A program made the translations under genes and the position numbers. From positions 1,612,001 through 1,676,000 of the forward strand of contig NZ_CP099466.1 of assembly GCF_023921125.1 (NCBI RefSeq): a stretch of DNA of 64,000 nucleotides, written 5' to 3'. The notes under the pieces are model-generated. The model searched no databases, had not been told where the DNA came from, and worked only from the letters and a program-made list of their open reading frames with translations. How positions within the stretch are numbered: the first letter of the stretch is position 1; every line of letters starts with the position of its first letter. Shown here piece after piece: positions 1 through 8,316 of this stretch. The DNA comes from Arthrobacter caoxuetaonis. GTDB taxonomy: Bacteria; Actinomycetota; Actinomycetes; Actinomycetales; Micrococcaceae.

Positions 1-898
1 CGCACTCGGCCTCGCGGGACTGCTCCCGCGTCCACTCCTTGCCGGCTTCCAGCAGGTCCAGCACCTTGGCCGGGGCGGGGGCAGCGTTGGACGTACGCGC
101 CTCGACGAAGGCACGGCCGGCAGCGACGGCGGCATCCCAGCGGTCGGCAACCTCGGAAGGCTCGACGGCGTTGGGCCGGGCGACGCTCGCCGCACCCGTG
201 ATGACCCGGGAGGCCCAGGCGAGGGACTGCTCCAGGAAGTCGGCCGGTTCGAACAGGGCATCCGCCACGCCGAGCTTGTAGGCAGCAGGACCCGACAGGG
301 TGCGGTTGTTGCTCAGCGGGTTCTCGATCATGACCTTGACGGCGTTCTCAGGTCCGATCAGGCGCGGCAGCAGGTAGACGCCGCCCCAGCCCGGAACCAG
401 GCCGATGAACGCCTCAGGAAGGGCCAGGGCACCCGCCCCGGTAGAGACCGTGCGGTAGTCGGACTGCAGGGCGATCTCGAGCCCGCCGCCCAACGCCACA
501 CCGTTGATGAAGGCAAAGCTGGGCACGCCCAGGTTGCCGAGCTTGGCGTAAACATCGTGCCCCAGGGCAGCCATGGCGACGCCGTCCTCGTACTCGCCGA
601 GGGTCTTCACCGCGGAGAGGTCGGCGCCGGCCACGAGGTAATGCGGCTTGCCTGTCACGCCGACGCCCACGATCTCGCCCTTGTCCGCGCGCTCCTTCAG
701 GGCATCCAGCACGCCGCCGAGTTCCAGCAGCGTGTTCGGGCCCAGCGTGGTGGGGCGGGAGTGGTCGACGTCGTTGTCCAGGGTGATGAGGGCGAAGGTG
801 CCGGCCCCGCCGGGCAGCTCGACGTCGGAGACGTAGGAGTGAGTGACAACCTCGTTCGGGAAGAGCCCGGCGAGGCGCTGGAAATCAGTGGCAGTCAT
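1..898 (-). CDS. FadB-like 3-hydroxyacyl-CoA dehydrogenase/enoyl-CoA hydratase, 3' part cut by window edge
   Basis: About 299 N-terminal residues are visible, starting MTATDFQRLAG at 898; the gene runs off the left edge. The visible part is the enoyl-CoA hydratase/isomerase (crotonase) half: residues about 55-110 carry the oxyanion-hole region VAGADLSAVK and the GVALGGGLEIAL segment, followed by LPEAFIGLVPGWGG. In the family, this half hydrates 2-enoyl-CoA and a C-terminal NAD-binding half oxidises the 3-hydroxyacyl-CoA; that half would lie outside the window, so its presence is inferred from the linker-like end and from the partner thiolase. The start codon shares its A with the TAA stop of the upstream thiolase (TAATG), so the two are translationally coupled, as expected for the two subunits of a cytoplasmic beta-oxidation complex. 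Confidence 0.88.
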   Translation of the reverse strand, partial: MTATDFQRLAGLFPNEVVTHSYVSDVELPGGAGTFALITLDNDVDHSRPTTLGPNTLLELGGVLDALKERADKGEIVGVGVTGKPHYLVAGADLSAVKTLGEYEDGVAMAALGHDVYAKLGNLGVPSFAFINGVALGGGLEIALQSDYRTVSTGAGALALPEAFIGLVPGWGGVYLLPRLIGPENAVKVMIENPLSNNRTLSGPAAYKLGVADALFEPADFLEQSLAWASRVITGAASVARPNAVEPSEVADRWDAAVAAGRAFVEARTSNAAPAPAKVLDLLEAGKEWTREQSREAEC

Positions 899-2139
899 TA
901 CTTCGAAGCCTCCGTGGACTCGGTGTTGTAATCGGGGTGGTTGGGGTTTTCCCAGATGACGGTGGCGCCCATGCCCAGGCCGATGCACATGGTCGTCATG
1001 CCGTAGCGCACCGACGGGTCCTCCTCGAACTGGCGGGCCAGCTGCGTCATCAGGCGCACGCCTGAGGAAGCCAGGGGGTGTCCGACGGCGATGGCCCCGC
1101 CATAGCGGTTCACGCGGGGGTCGTCGTCGGCAATGCCGAAGTGGTCCAGGAAAGAGAGGACCTGCACGGCGAAGGCCTCGTTGATTTCGAACAGGCCGAT
1201 GTCCTCGATGGACAGGCCGGTCTGCTTCAGTGCCTTTTCGGTGGCAGGCACCGGTCCGATGCCCATGACCTCGGGCTCGACGCCGGCGAAGGCGTAGCCC
1301 ACCATGCGCATCTTCACGGGCAGGCCGAGCTCCTCGGCGGCATCCGCGGACGCGAGCAGTGCGGTGGTGGCGCCGTCGTTCAGTCCCGACGCGTTGCCCG
1401 CGGTGACGCGGCCGTGCGGGCGGAACGGGGTGCGCAGGGTGGCCAGGTCTTCAACCGTGGTTCCCGGGCGGGGCCCTTCGTCAACCGAGCTGAGTGTCCA
1501 GCCGGCGCCGGCCTTCTTGGTGGCAACGGGAACCAGGTCCGGCTGGATCTGGTTGCCTGCGTAGGCCTTGGCCAGTTTCTCCTGGCTGGCAGCGGCGTAA
1601 GCGTCGGTGCGTTCCTTGGTGATGTCCGGGAAACGGTCATGCAGATTCTCGGCGGTGTTGCCCATGTTCAGGGCAGCCGGGTCCACGAGGCGCTCGGTGA
1701 CGAAGCGCGGGTTGGGATCCGCGCCGGCCCCCATCGGGTGGTGGCCCATGTGTTCCACGCCGCCGGCAATCACGACGTCGTACGCGCCGAAGCCGATGCC
1801 CGAAGCAGTGGTGGTCACGGCGGTCATGGCGCCCGCGCACATGCGGTCGATAGCGAAGCCGGGAACCGTACGGGGCAGACCGGCCAGGAGTGCCGCGGTG
1901 CGGCCGATGGTCAGGCCCTGGTCGCCGGACTGGGTGGTGGCGGCAATGGCTACCTCGTCAACGCGTTCCGGAGGCAGCGACGGGTTGCGGCGCAGCAGTT
2001 CGCGGATGCACTTGACCACCAGGTCATCGGCCCGGGTGTCGGCGTACATGCCTTTCTCGCCGGCCCGTCCGAAGGGGGTGCGGACGCCGTCGACGAAAAC
2101 GACGTCCCTGATCTGCCGTGCTCGGCTCTGTGGGCTCAC
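898..2139 (-). CDS. fadA: Acetyl-CoA C-acyltransferase (3-ketoacyl-CoA thiolase) of fatty-acid beta-oxidation
   Basis: 413 aa, normal for a thiolase. It cleaves 3-ketoacyl-CoA with CoA to acetyl-CoA and a shortened acyl-CoA. The nucleophilic cysteine is C101 in DRMCAGAM; the C-terminal histidine motif VGHPLASSG and the second catalytic cysteine in MCIGLGMG are both present. It starts with GTG at 2139, preceded by AGAGGAG. It is the first gene of a two-gene operon with the FadB-like gene, which overlaps its stop by one base. A 16-bp palindrome 42 bases upstream of the start is a likely operator, so control by a fatty-acid-responsive repressor is inferred. Confidence 0.94.
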   Translation of the reverse strand: MSPQSRARQIRDVVFVDGVRTPFGRAGEKGMYADTRADDLVVKCIRELLRRNPSLPPERVDEVAIAATTQSGDQGLTIGRTAALLAGLPRTVPGFAIDRMCAGAMTAVTTTASGIGFGAYDVVIAGGVEHMGHHPMGAGADPNPRFVTERLVDPAALNMGNTAENLHDRFPDITKERTDAYAAASQEKLAKAYAGNQIQPDLVPVATKKAGAGWTLSSVDEGPRPGTTVEDLATLRTPFRPHGRVTAGNASGLNDGATTALLASADAAEELGLPVKMRMVGYAFAGVEPEVMGIGPVPATEKALKQTGLSIEDIGLFEINEAFAVQVLSFLDHFGIADDDPRVNRYGGAIAVGHPLASSGVRLMTQLARQFEEDPSVRYGMTTMCIGLGMGATVIWENPNHPDYNTESTEASK

Positions 2140-2180
2140 GTACTGCTCCTCTTTGAGATGTGGATTAGCTCACGCCCAAT

Positions 2181-2196
2181 GTTACTCGCCAGTAAC
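2181..2196. promoter_or_regulatory. Palindromic operator upstream of the fadA-fadB operon
   Basis: GTTACT-CGCC-AGTAAC is a perfect 6+6 inverted repeat with a 4-base spacer, 42 bases before the thiolase start. Its size and place are typical of TetR-type repressor sites controlling beta-oxidation genes. The regulator is not encoded nearby, so its identity is not known from this window. Confidence 0.6.
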
Positions 2197-2266
2197 TTAG
2201 GCTGCAAGGGCTGCAGCCGTGCGCCGCAGGCGAACTCCAGCCCAGCAAACTCCGGTGCAAACAGCA

Positions 2267-2301
2267 AGACCCGGAACCCGCGCGTCGCGGATTCCGGGTC
2301 T
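2267..2301 (-). terminator. Transcription terminator after the CNNM/CorC-type pair
   Basis: A 15-bp stem with one G-U pair (AGACCCGGAACCCGC against GCGGATTCCGGGTCT) and a 5-base loop lies 20 bases after the stop of the gene ending at 2321 and before the fadA promoter region. On the minus strand it is followed by TGCTGTTTG, a weak T-tract. Confidence 0.7.
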
Positions 2302-2320
2302 TGGGATGGGGAAGGTGATG

Positions 2321-3361
2321 CTAGGCGGAGGTGGCGTCCTGCACTTCGCCTACCAGCTCTTCGATAATGTCCTCCAGGAACAGGACACCGGTGGTGTTGC
2401 CCTCAGCGTCGAACACGCGGGCCACGTGGGCGCCGGTGCGGCGCATGGTGTCCAGTGCGTCCTCCAGTTCGCTGCCGCGGAACGCTGAGGCAAGGCGGCG
2501 GATGCGCTTTGCCGGAACCGGGGCGTTGAACGTCTCCGCCGTGTGCAGGTCCATCACGTCCTTCAGGTGAAGGTAACCGGTGAGCCCGCCGTCGGCGTCG
2601 GCCAGGATGTACCGGGAGTAGCCGTGGATGCCCACTGCCGCCCGGATGTCTGCCGGGGTGGGCTCGGCCGGGACCAGGACCATTTGGGGCAAGGGCACCT
2701 CGACGTCGGCAACGGTCTTCGAGGTGAACTCGAAGGCGTTGGTCAGGGTGCCGGTTGCATCGTCAAGCACACCTTCGCGGGTGGACTGCTCCACGATCGT
2801 GGCGACTTCGTCCAGCGTGTAGGTGCTGGTCGCCTCATCCTTCGGCTCTACCTTGAACAGGCGCAGCACGCTGTTGGCAATGGAGTTCAGCGTCCAGATG
2901 ACGGGCTTGAAAACCCTGGCCACGAGCACCAGCGGGGGAGCCAGCAGCAGCGCTGCCTTGGTGGGTACGGAGAAGGAGATGTTCTTCGGGATCATCTCGC
3001 CCGCCACCACGTGCAGGAAGGTAACCAGCAGCAAGGCCACGATGAACGCCGTGATGCTGATGGCCTCCGGCGTCAGCGGCGTGTTCGCCAGCGGGATTTC
3101 CAGCAGGTGGTGGATGGCCGGTTCGGAGACGTTGAGGATCAGCAGCGAACAGACGGTGATACCGAGCTGGCTGGTGGCCAGCATCAGGGTGGCGTGTTCC
3201 ATCGCCCACAGCGTGGTCTTGGCCGCCTTGCTGCCCTGGGCGGCCTTGGGCTCAATCTGGGAGCGGCGGGCGGAGATGACGGCGAATTCGGCACCCACAA
3301 AGAAGGCGTTGACGGCCAGCAGCACGAACAGCCAGATGATGCCGGGCAGATACTCACTCAT
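2321..3361 (-). CDS. Hemolysin/CNNM-type membrane protein with CBS domains (short form)
   Basis: 346 aa. The N-terminal DUF21 (CNNM transmembrane) domain covers about residues 1-190 with hydrophobic helices near 5-25, 60-80, 90-120 and 125-150, including GEMIPKN; a CBS-domain pair follows at about 200-340 (HGYSRYILAD, GVLFLEDIIEELVGE). This family is linked to divalent-cation (Mg2+/Co2+) transport or resistance. Unlike its neighbour it stops straight after the second CBS domain and has no CorC/HlyC C-terminal domain. It overlaps the upstream paralogue by 4 bases (ATGA), so the two probably work as a pair in the membrane. Substrate not determinable here. Confidence 0.88.
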   Translation of the reverse strand: MSEYLPGIIWLFVLLAVNAFFVGAEFAVISARRSQIEPKAAQGSKAAKTTLWAMEHATLMLATSQLGITVCSLLILNVSEPAIHHLLEIPLANTPLTPEAISITAFIVALLLVTFLHVVAGEMIPKNISFSVPTKAALLLAPPLVLVARVFKPVIWTLNSIANSVLRLFKVEPKDEATSTYTLDEVATIVEQSTREGVLDDATGTLTNAFEFTSKTVADVEVPLPQMVLVPAEPTPADIRAAVGIHGYSRYILADADGGLTGYLHLKDVMDLHTAETFNAPVPAKRIRRLASAFRGSELEDALDTMRRTGAHVARVFDAEGNTTGVLFLEDIIEELVGEVQDATSA

Positions 3362-4725
3362 TGGGTGGCTTCCTTCGTCAGGGTATCGACCAGGCGGTCG
3401 TGCGCGCTGCGCGGTGATTCCGAACCGGCGTTGGGGGTGAAGCGCAGGCGCTCAACGTGCGTTCCAAGAACGCGCTCGACGCGCAGGACGCCGTCGTCGA
3501 CTTCAACTTCATCGCCCAGTTCGGGCATCCGGTCCAGGCAGTGCGTGACAAAGCCGGCCAGCGTTTCGTAGTCCTCGCCGTCGGGCACGGTGATTCCGGC
3601 ACGGTCCAGCAGTTCATCCGGACGCAGCGACGCATCGAAGGTGACCGAGCGGCCGGTGCGGACGACGCCGACGCGTGCGCGGTCGTGTTCGTCTTCGAGT
3701 TCGCCGACGATTTCTTCCACCAGGTCTTCCAGGGTGACGACGCCGGCGGTGCCGCCGTGTTCGTCCGTCACCACGGCGATCTGCAGTCCCTGGCTGCGCA
3801 GGATGCCCAGCAGGGAGTCAACGCCCATGGATTCGGGGACCCGCAGCGGCGGGACCATCACGTCTGCCGCCGTCGTGGTGGCACGTGCCTCCAGCGGCAG
3901 CGCGAAGGCCTGCTTGACGTGCAGGACGCCCAGGATGTCGTCCGGGTCCCGGCCAAGAACGGGGAAGCGGGAGTATCCGGTGGTCACGGCGATGGCAATG
4001 ATGTCCTCGGCCGTATCCGTGGCCTGGACGCCCACCATCCGCACGCGCGGGGTCATGACGTCTTCAGCGGTGTGGTCGGAAAAGCGCAGTGTCCTGTGCA
4101 GCAGTTCCGCGTGGTCCTGGTCGAGTACGCCTTCCAGTGCGGAGCGGCGGACCAGGAAGCTGAGTTCCTCGGCGCTGCGCGCACCGGAGAGTTCTTCCTT
4201 CGGCTCGATGCCGAAGGAGCGGATGACCTTATTTGCCGTGTTGTTGCAGACCAGGATGACGGGTTTGAAGACGGTGGTGAACAGTGCCTGGAACGGAATT
4301 ACTACCTTGGCGGTGGCCTTGGGCAGTGCCAGGGCAAAGTTCTTGGGCACCAGTTCGCCGATGATCATGGAGAGCAGGGTGGCAACGGCAATGGCGATCA
4401 CTGCGCCGGTACCGCCGACGACTGCCTCGGGTACGCCGACGCTCAGCAGCGGGCCGCGAAGCAGCGCACTGATGGCCGGTTCAAAGGTGTAGCCGGAAAG
4501 CAGGGTGGTAAGGGTGATGCCCAGCTGGGCACCGGAAAGATGGGTAGAGGTAATTTTCAGGGCCTTGATGGTGGGACCAAGACGCTTTTCCCCGGCGGCC
4601 TGTCGGGCCTCCAGATCACTGCGGTCGAGGTTGACCAGGGCAAATTCCGAGGCCACAAAGAGGCCGGTACCGACAGTCAGCACGAGGCCAACGCCGATCA
4701 TGAGCCATTCATACAAATCATTCAA
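3358..4725 (-). CDS. Hemolysin/CNNM-type membrane protein with CBS pair and CorC/HlyC domain
   Basis: 455 aa, full-length member of the DUF21-CBS-CorC_HlyC family. DUF21 membrane domain about residues 1-200 (including GELVPKNFALALPKAT), CBS pair about 215-335 (GYSRFPVLGRD, GGTAGVVTLEDLVEEIVGE), and a C-terminal CorC/HlyC domain about 350-435 (DELLDRAGITVPDGEDYETLAGFV). Members are implicated in divalent metal export or Mg2+ homeostasis; the hemolysin label is historical. First gene of a two-gene operon with a 4-base overlap to the short paralogue. Confidence 0.9.
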   Translation of the reverse strand: MNDLYEWLMIGVGLVLTVGTGLFVASEFALVNLDRSDLEARQAAGEKRLGPTIKALKITSTHLSGAQLGITLTTLLSGYTFEPAISALLRGPLLSVGVPEAVVGGTGAVIAIAVATLLSMIIGELVPKNFALALPKATAKVVIPFQALFTTVFKPVILVCNNTANKVIRSFGIEPKEELSGARSAEELSFLVRRSALEGVLDQDHAELLHRTLRFSDHTAEDVMTPRVRMVGVQATDTAEDIIAIAVTTGYSRFPVLGRDPDDILGVLHVKQAFALPLEARATTTAADVMVPPLRVPESMGVDSLLGILRSQGLQIAVVTDEHGGTAGVVTLEDLVEEIVGELEDEHDRARVGVVRTGRSVTFDASLRPDELLDRAGITVPDGEDYETLAGFVTHCLDRMPELGDEVEVDDGVLRVERVLGTHVERLRFTPNAGSESPRSAHDRLVDTLTKEATQ

Positions 4726-4882
4726 CTGAGGTGCCCCCCTAGAACCAAATTGTCTGGCACACAGGAGGGCATGGGTTTATGAGAAGGGTCGTCCATAGTA
4801 GCCAAGAGCCTACGGCCCTTTCCTAGGAAAATCCTGAAAGTGCCTGGCCAGAGGGGGTGTTTGGGGCTGATTGTTGCCGAGC

Positions 4883-4909
4883 TGTCACAAAACGGGGTCC
4901 GGAGGTGTC
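4883..4909 (+). promoter_or_regulatory. ECF41-type sigma promoter of the oxidoreductase-sigJ operon
   Basis: TGTCACA at 4883-4889, a 16-base spacer, then TGTC at 4906-4909. The reported ECF41 promoter is TGTCACA-N16-CGTC; the -35 matches fully and the -10 at three of four bases with exact spacing. It lies 48 bases before the oxidoreductase start, and the second gene of the operon is an ECF41 factor, so autoregulation is inferred. Confidence 0.8.
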
Positions 4910-4957
4910 TTATGTACAGCCGGAACGACCGGTGCAGGCGAACTCGAGGAGCGAGAA

Positions 4958-6100
4958 ATGCAAACGGATACCACCACAGCGGCCACGGTCATCCTGGGCG
5001 GCGGGTATGCCGGTGTCATGGCAGCGAACCGGCTGGCCGGACGTGGGCAGGACACTGTCCTGCTGACTCCGGATCCCCGCTTCACCGAACGGATCCGGCT
5101 GCACGAATTCACAGCCGGCGGCAGGGCGGACCCCACGCAGGACTACCGCTCGCTGCTGCACCCGGCCGTGCGGCTTGTGGCCGGCGCAGCCGCGGCGATC
5201 GAGCCGTCGGCGAGGACCGTGCATCTGGCCTCTGGTGACTCGATGGGGTACGAATACCTGGTGTACGCAGTGGGCAGCGGAAGCGCCCCGGCCCCCGCCG
5301 GCGCCGTCGCCCCTGACCGGCTGGATGGCGCGCGTGAGGCACGGAGGCGGCTCAGGGAGCTGGCGCGCGGGGAACGGATCGCCGTTGTCGGGGGAGGGCT
5401 GACCGCCGTGGAGATGGCGGCGGAGATCGCCCGGCAATACCCGGACAACCCGCTCACCCTGTATGCCTCCGGGACATTGGTTCCGCAACTGGCAGAGAGC
5501 ACGCGCAGCGGCATGCTGGAGAGCCTCCGCCGGGCAGGCGTTGAAGTACATGCCGGCACAGTGGATCCGGAGAACCTTCCGGAGGCGTCCCTGGTGCTGT
5601 GGTGCGCGGGGTTCGGTGTTCCGTCCCTGGCTGCGCGAAGCGGTCTGCCGGTCAATGCTGACGGCCGGCTGGTGGTGGATTCCTCTCTCCGGGTCCCCGG
5701 CCAGGACCGGATCTTCGGAGCCGGGGATGCTGCCGTGATTGGTGCGCCGGGATATGGCTACCTGCCGATGACCTGCGCCACCGCGATGCCCATGGGCGCC
5801 GAAGCTGCCTCCAACATCCTCCGGCTGCAGGAGGGAGAGCCGCTGCCGCGGCACGACAGCGGTTTCCAGGCGCAGTGCATCTCGTTGGGGCGCCGGGACG
5901 GCGCGGTGCAGTTCCTGACGCCCGGGTTCACGCCGCGGCGGCTGCATGTCCACGGACGGTCCGCTGCAGTCTTGAAAGAGGTAATCTGCCGAATGACGCT
6001 GCGGTGGATCCGCGGGGAGGCACGAAAGAGCGGAGCCTACACATGGCCGAGGGGTCCGAAGCTGAATCCACAGCCGGTGCCGCGGGCGGCATGGGCCTAA
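4958..6100 (+). CDS. NAD(P)/FAD-dependent oxidoreductase (NDH-2-like), partner of ECF41 sigma factor
   Basis: 380 aa using ATG 4958, preceded by GAGGAG 7 bases upstream. Start chosen because the FAD-binding Rossmann motif GGGYAG (residues 14-19) then lies near the N-terminus as usual. A second nucleotide-binding motif, VVGGGLTAVEMAAE, follows near residue 150, and a late FAD motif GAGDAA near 270. This is the pyridine nucleotide-disulphide/type II NADH dehydrogenase fold; no redox CxxC and no clear membrane segment. Its 3' end overlaps the sigma factor by 58 bases. ECF41 loci typically carry a carboxymuconolactone decarboxylase, oxidoreductase or epimerase as regulated partner; this is the oxidoreductase type. 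Substrate unknown. Confidence 0.88.
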   Translation: MQTDTTTAATVILGGGYAGVMAANRLAGRGQDTVLLTPDPRFTERIRLHEFTAGGRADPTQDYRSLLHPAVRLVAGAAAAIEPSARTVHLASGDSMGYEYLVYAVGSGSAPAPAGAVAPDRLDGAREARRRLRELARGERIAVVGGGLTAVEMAAEIARQYPDNPLTLYASGTLVPQLAESTRSGMLESLRRAGVEVHAGTVDPENLPEASLVLWCAGFGVPSLAARSGLPVNADGRLVVDSSLRVPGQDRIFGAGDAAVIGAPGYGYLPMTCATAMPMGAEAASNILRLQEGEPLPRHDSGFQAQCISLGRRDGAVQFLTPGFTPRRLHVHGRSAAVLKEVICRMTLRWIRGEARKSGAYTWPRGPKLNPQPVPRAAWA

Positions 6101-6963
6101 CCCGGGAGGTCGAATTCCTTGCCCATCGGGGCATGGTCTTCACCATCGCCTACGACATCACGGGAACCGTCGCCGACGCGGAGGACGTGGTCCAGGAAAC
6201 CTACCTGCGTTTCTCCGCCGTCGGGCACCCGGTAGACAATCCCCGGGCCTATCTTGCCCGGACCGCGGCGCGCCAGGCGCTGAACTCGGTCCGGGCGTCC
6301 GCCCGGCGCCGGGAGGAGTACATCGGAGACTGGCTGCCTGAGCCGCTGCCCACGGGCGCCGGGGAGCAGGCAGACCCGCAGGTTGCGGCCCTCACGGCGG
6401 CGGAAGTCTCCACGGCCATGCTGGTGCTGATGCAGAGCCTCAACGGTCCGGAGCGGGCAGCCTTTGTGCTGCGCGAAGTTTTCGGGTTCGAATACCGCGA
6501 AATCGCGGCCGCGCTCGGTGCCGGGGAGGCTGCTGTCCGCCAGTTGGTGCACCGGGCCGGGGAACGGGTGCGTTCCGGCCTGCCGCGGACGGTGCCGGAC
6601 GAGGCAGAGCACAGGACCGCCGTCGAACGTTTCCTCCAAGCCGCGATGACCGGGCAGGTGCAGGACCTGCTGGACGTGCTGGCTCCCGAGGTCGTGCTGG
6701 TCTCGGACGGCGGCGGCAAAGTCAGTGCCGCGCGCCGGCCGGTGTACGGTCCGGAGCGGGTGGCGGCGCTGCTGCTGGGGCTGGCAGCCAAATACGGCGA
6801 GGGGGCGGTGCCGGAGTTCATCGAGCTGAACGGGCTGCCTGCCGTTGCCTTCCGGGAAGACGGACTGGTGACCACGGTGTTCCAGCTTTCCTTCCGGGAC
6901 GGACTGGTGACCGGGGTCTTCGCCATGCGCAACCCGGAGAAACTGGCCCGGCTGCAGCCCTGA
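6043..6963 (+). CDS. sigJ: ECF41-family RNA polymerase sigma factor (SigJ-type) with SnoaL-like C-terminus
   Basis: 306 aa from ATG 6043. Sigma region 2 at about 20-90 (DAEDVVQETYLRF), region 4 at about 120-180, then a SnoaL-like extension at 190-306. All three hallmark motifs of ECF41 factors are visible: WLPEP (97-101) in the linker, DGGGK (222-226) and NPEKL (297-301) near the C-terminus. In this group the extension acts in place of a separate anti-sigma factor, both needed for and restraining activity. Translation is coupled to the oxidoreductase by a long overlap. The ATG was preferred over farther upstream codons because region 2 then begins at the normal distance. Its stop is 2 bases from that of convergent RNase D. 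Confidence 0.93.
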   Translation: MAEGSEAESTAGAAGGMGLTREVEFLAHRGMVFTIAYDITGTVADAEDVVQETYLRFSAVGHPVDNPRAYLARTAARQALNSVRASARRREEYIGDWLPEPLPTGAGEQADPQVAALTAAEVSTAMLVLMQSLNGPERAAFVLREVFGFEYREIAAALGAGEAAVRQLVHRAGERVRSGLPRTVPDEAEHRTAVERFLQAAMTGQVQDLLDVLAPEVVLVSDGGGKVSAARRPVYGPERVAALLLGLAAKYGEGAVPEFIELNGLPAVAFREDGLVTTVFQLSFRDGLVTGVFAMRNPEKLARLQP

Positions 6964-6965
6964 AG

Positions 6966-8240
6966 CTATTCCTTTTCCGGCAGCGGATCGGGGTCCAGGA
7001 AGGCGACGGTCAGGATGGCCGCCGATTCGCGGATCTGCCATTCCCGGGCACCGAGGGAACGCAGCGCCTCGCTGACGGTATCCAGGTCGATCGGAGTCGG
7101 CGGGCGCCAGGCGATGCGGCGCAGGTGGTCCGGGGTCAGAAGGTTCTCAACCGGCAGGTTGAGCCGTTCCGCCTGGGCTGCCAGGCGCGGTTTGGCGGTA
7201 TGCAGGCGGGCAGCGGCGGCTGGGTCGTTGCGTGCCCAGACCCGCGGGGGAGGCGGCGCGTGCGTGGGGATATGCAGCGGAGGCAGGTCTTCGGTGTCCC
7301 TGGCAGCCGCGATGCAGCGCAGCCAGCGGGGGGCTTCCTTCTGTGCAGCGCGCCCGTGGAATCCGGGAGTGCCGAGCAGCGCCGGAACGGTGGAGGGCAT
7401 GGCCCGGGCCGCGGCGACGATCGCGGAGTCCGGAATCAGCCGGCCAGGGGCGGTGTCGCGGCGCTCAGCCAGCTGTTCGCGTTCAGTCCACAGCTCACGG
7501 ACGGCGGCCAGCTGGCGGCGGTCCCGCAGCTGGTGCATGCCGGAGGTGCGGCGCCAGGGGTCGGTGCGGGGCGGGGCGGGTTCGGCGCTGCGGATGGCCT
7601 CGAACTCCTCCTCGGCGTACTCAAGCTTGCCGTCAGCTTCCAGGACCTTGATGAGTTCTTCACGGAGTTCCGCCAGCACCTCAACGTCCAGCGCGGCATA
7701 GCGCAGCCAGGGTTCGGGCAGGGGCCGGGTGGACCAGTCGGCAGCCGAGTGTTCCTTCGCCAGGCTGAAACCCAGCAGGGATTCGATGACGGCGGCCAGC
7801 CCGACGCGGGGCAGTCCGGCCAGCCGTGCTGCCAGTTCCGTGTCGAAGAGCTTGTCCGGCCACATGCCCAGTTCGGAGAGGCACGGCAGGTCCTGGGTGG
7901 ACGCGTGGAGGATCCATTCAACCCCGCGGAGGGCTTCGTTGATGATGCTCAGGTCGCGCAGCGGTTCCGGATCAATGAGCCAGGTGCCGGCGCCCTCGCG
8001 GCGGATCTGGACCAGGAACGCCCGCTGTCCGTACCGGAAGCCGGAGGCGCGTTCGGCATCGACGCCGGCGGGGCCGGTGCCGGCGGCCAGTGCACGTGCC
8101 GCGCGTTCGAGCCCTGCCACGGTGTCGATGACCAGCGGTACTCCGTCGCGGGGAGTTTCAAGAACGGGAAGGGGAGCGGCGGCAGCGGGATCGGCTGCCG
8201 GTGCTTCGGGAGCGGTTTTGCCGGAAGTTTGCGCGGTCAT
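6966..8240 (-). CDS. rnd: Ribonuclease D (DEDD 3'-5' exonuclease with HRDC)
   Basis: 424 aa. The DEDDy exonuclease domain occupies about residues 35-215: GVDAERA supplies the first two acidic ligands, HASTQDLPCL the third, and RYAALDVEVL the Tyr/Asp pair. HRDC-type helical domains follow at about 235-310 and, more weakly, 340-410. RNase D trims the 3' ends of tRNA precursors and other structured RNAs. Adjacent on the same strand downstream of the DUF3000 gene, a pairing common in actinobacteria. Confidence 0.92.
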   Translation of the reverse strand: MTAQTSGKTAPEAPAADPAAAAPLPVLETPRDGVPLVIDTVAGLERAARALAAGTGPAGVDAERASGFRYGQRAFLVQIRREGAGTWLIDPEPLRDLSIINEALRGVEWILHASTQDLPCLSELGMWPDKLFDTELAARLAGLPRVGLAAVIESLLGFSLAKEHSAADWSTRPLPEPWLRYAALDVEVLAELREELIKVLEADGKLEYAEEEFEAIRSAEPAPPRTDPWRRTSGMHQLRDRRQLAAVRELWTEREQLAERRDTAPGRLIPDSAIVAAARAMPSTVPALLGTPGFHGRAAQKEAPRWLRCIAAARDTEDLPPLHIPTHAPPPPRVWARNDPAAAARLHTAKPRLAAQAERLNLPVENLLTPDHLRRIAWRPPTPIDLDTVSEALRSLGAREWQIRESAAILTVAFLDPDPLPEKE

Positions 8241-8316
8241 AAGGACTTCAGTCTATCGAGTACCGGCGCGAATACCGTTTCCTGCGGCCAGGCGCGGGAA
8301 TCCGCGCGACGATTGG

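Noticed and set aside
1078..2367. Long open frame on the plus strand opposite the thiolase
   Set aside because: Gly/His/Ala/Val-rich translation with no family motif; it mirrors the codon bias of the thiolase on the other strand.
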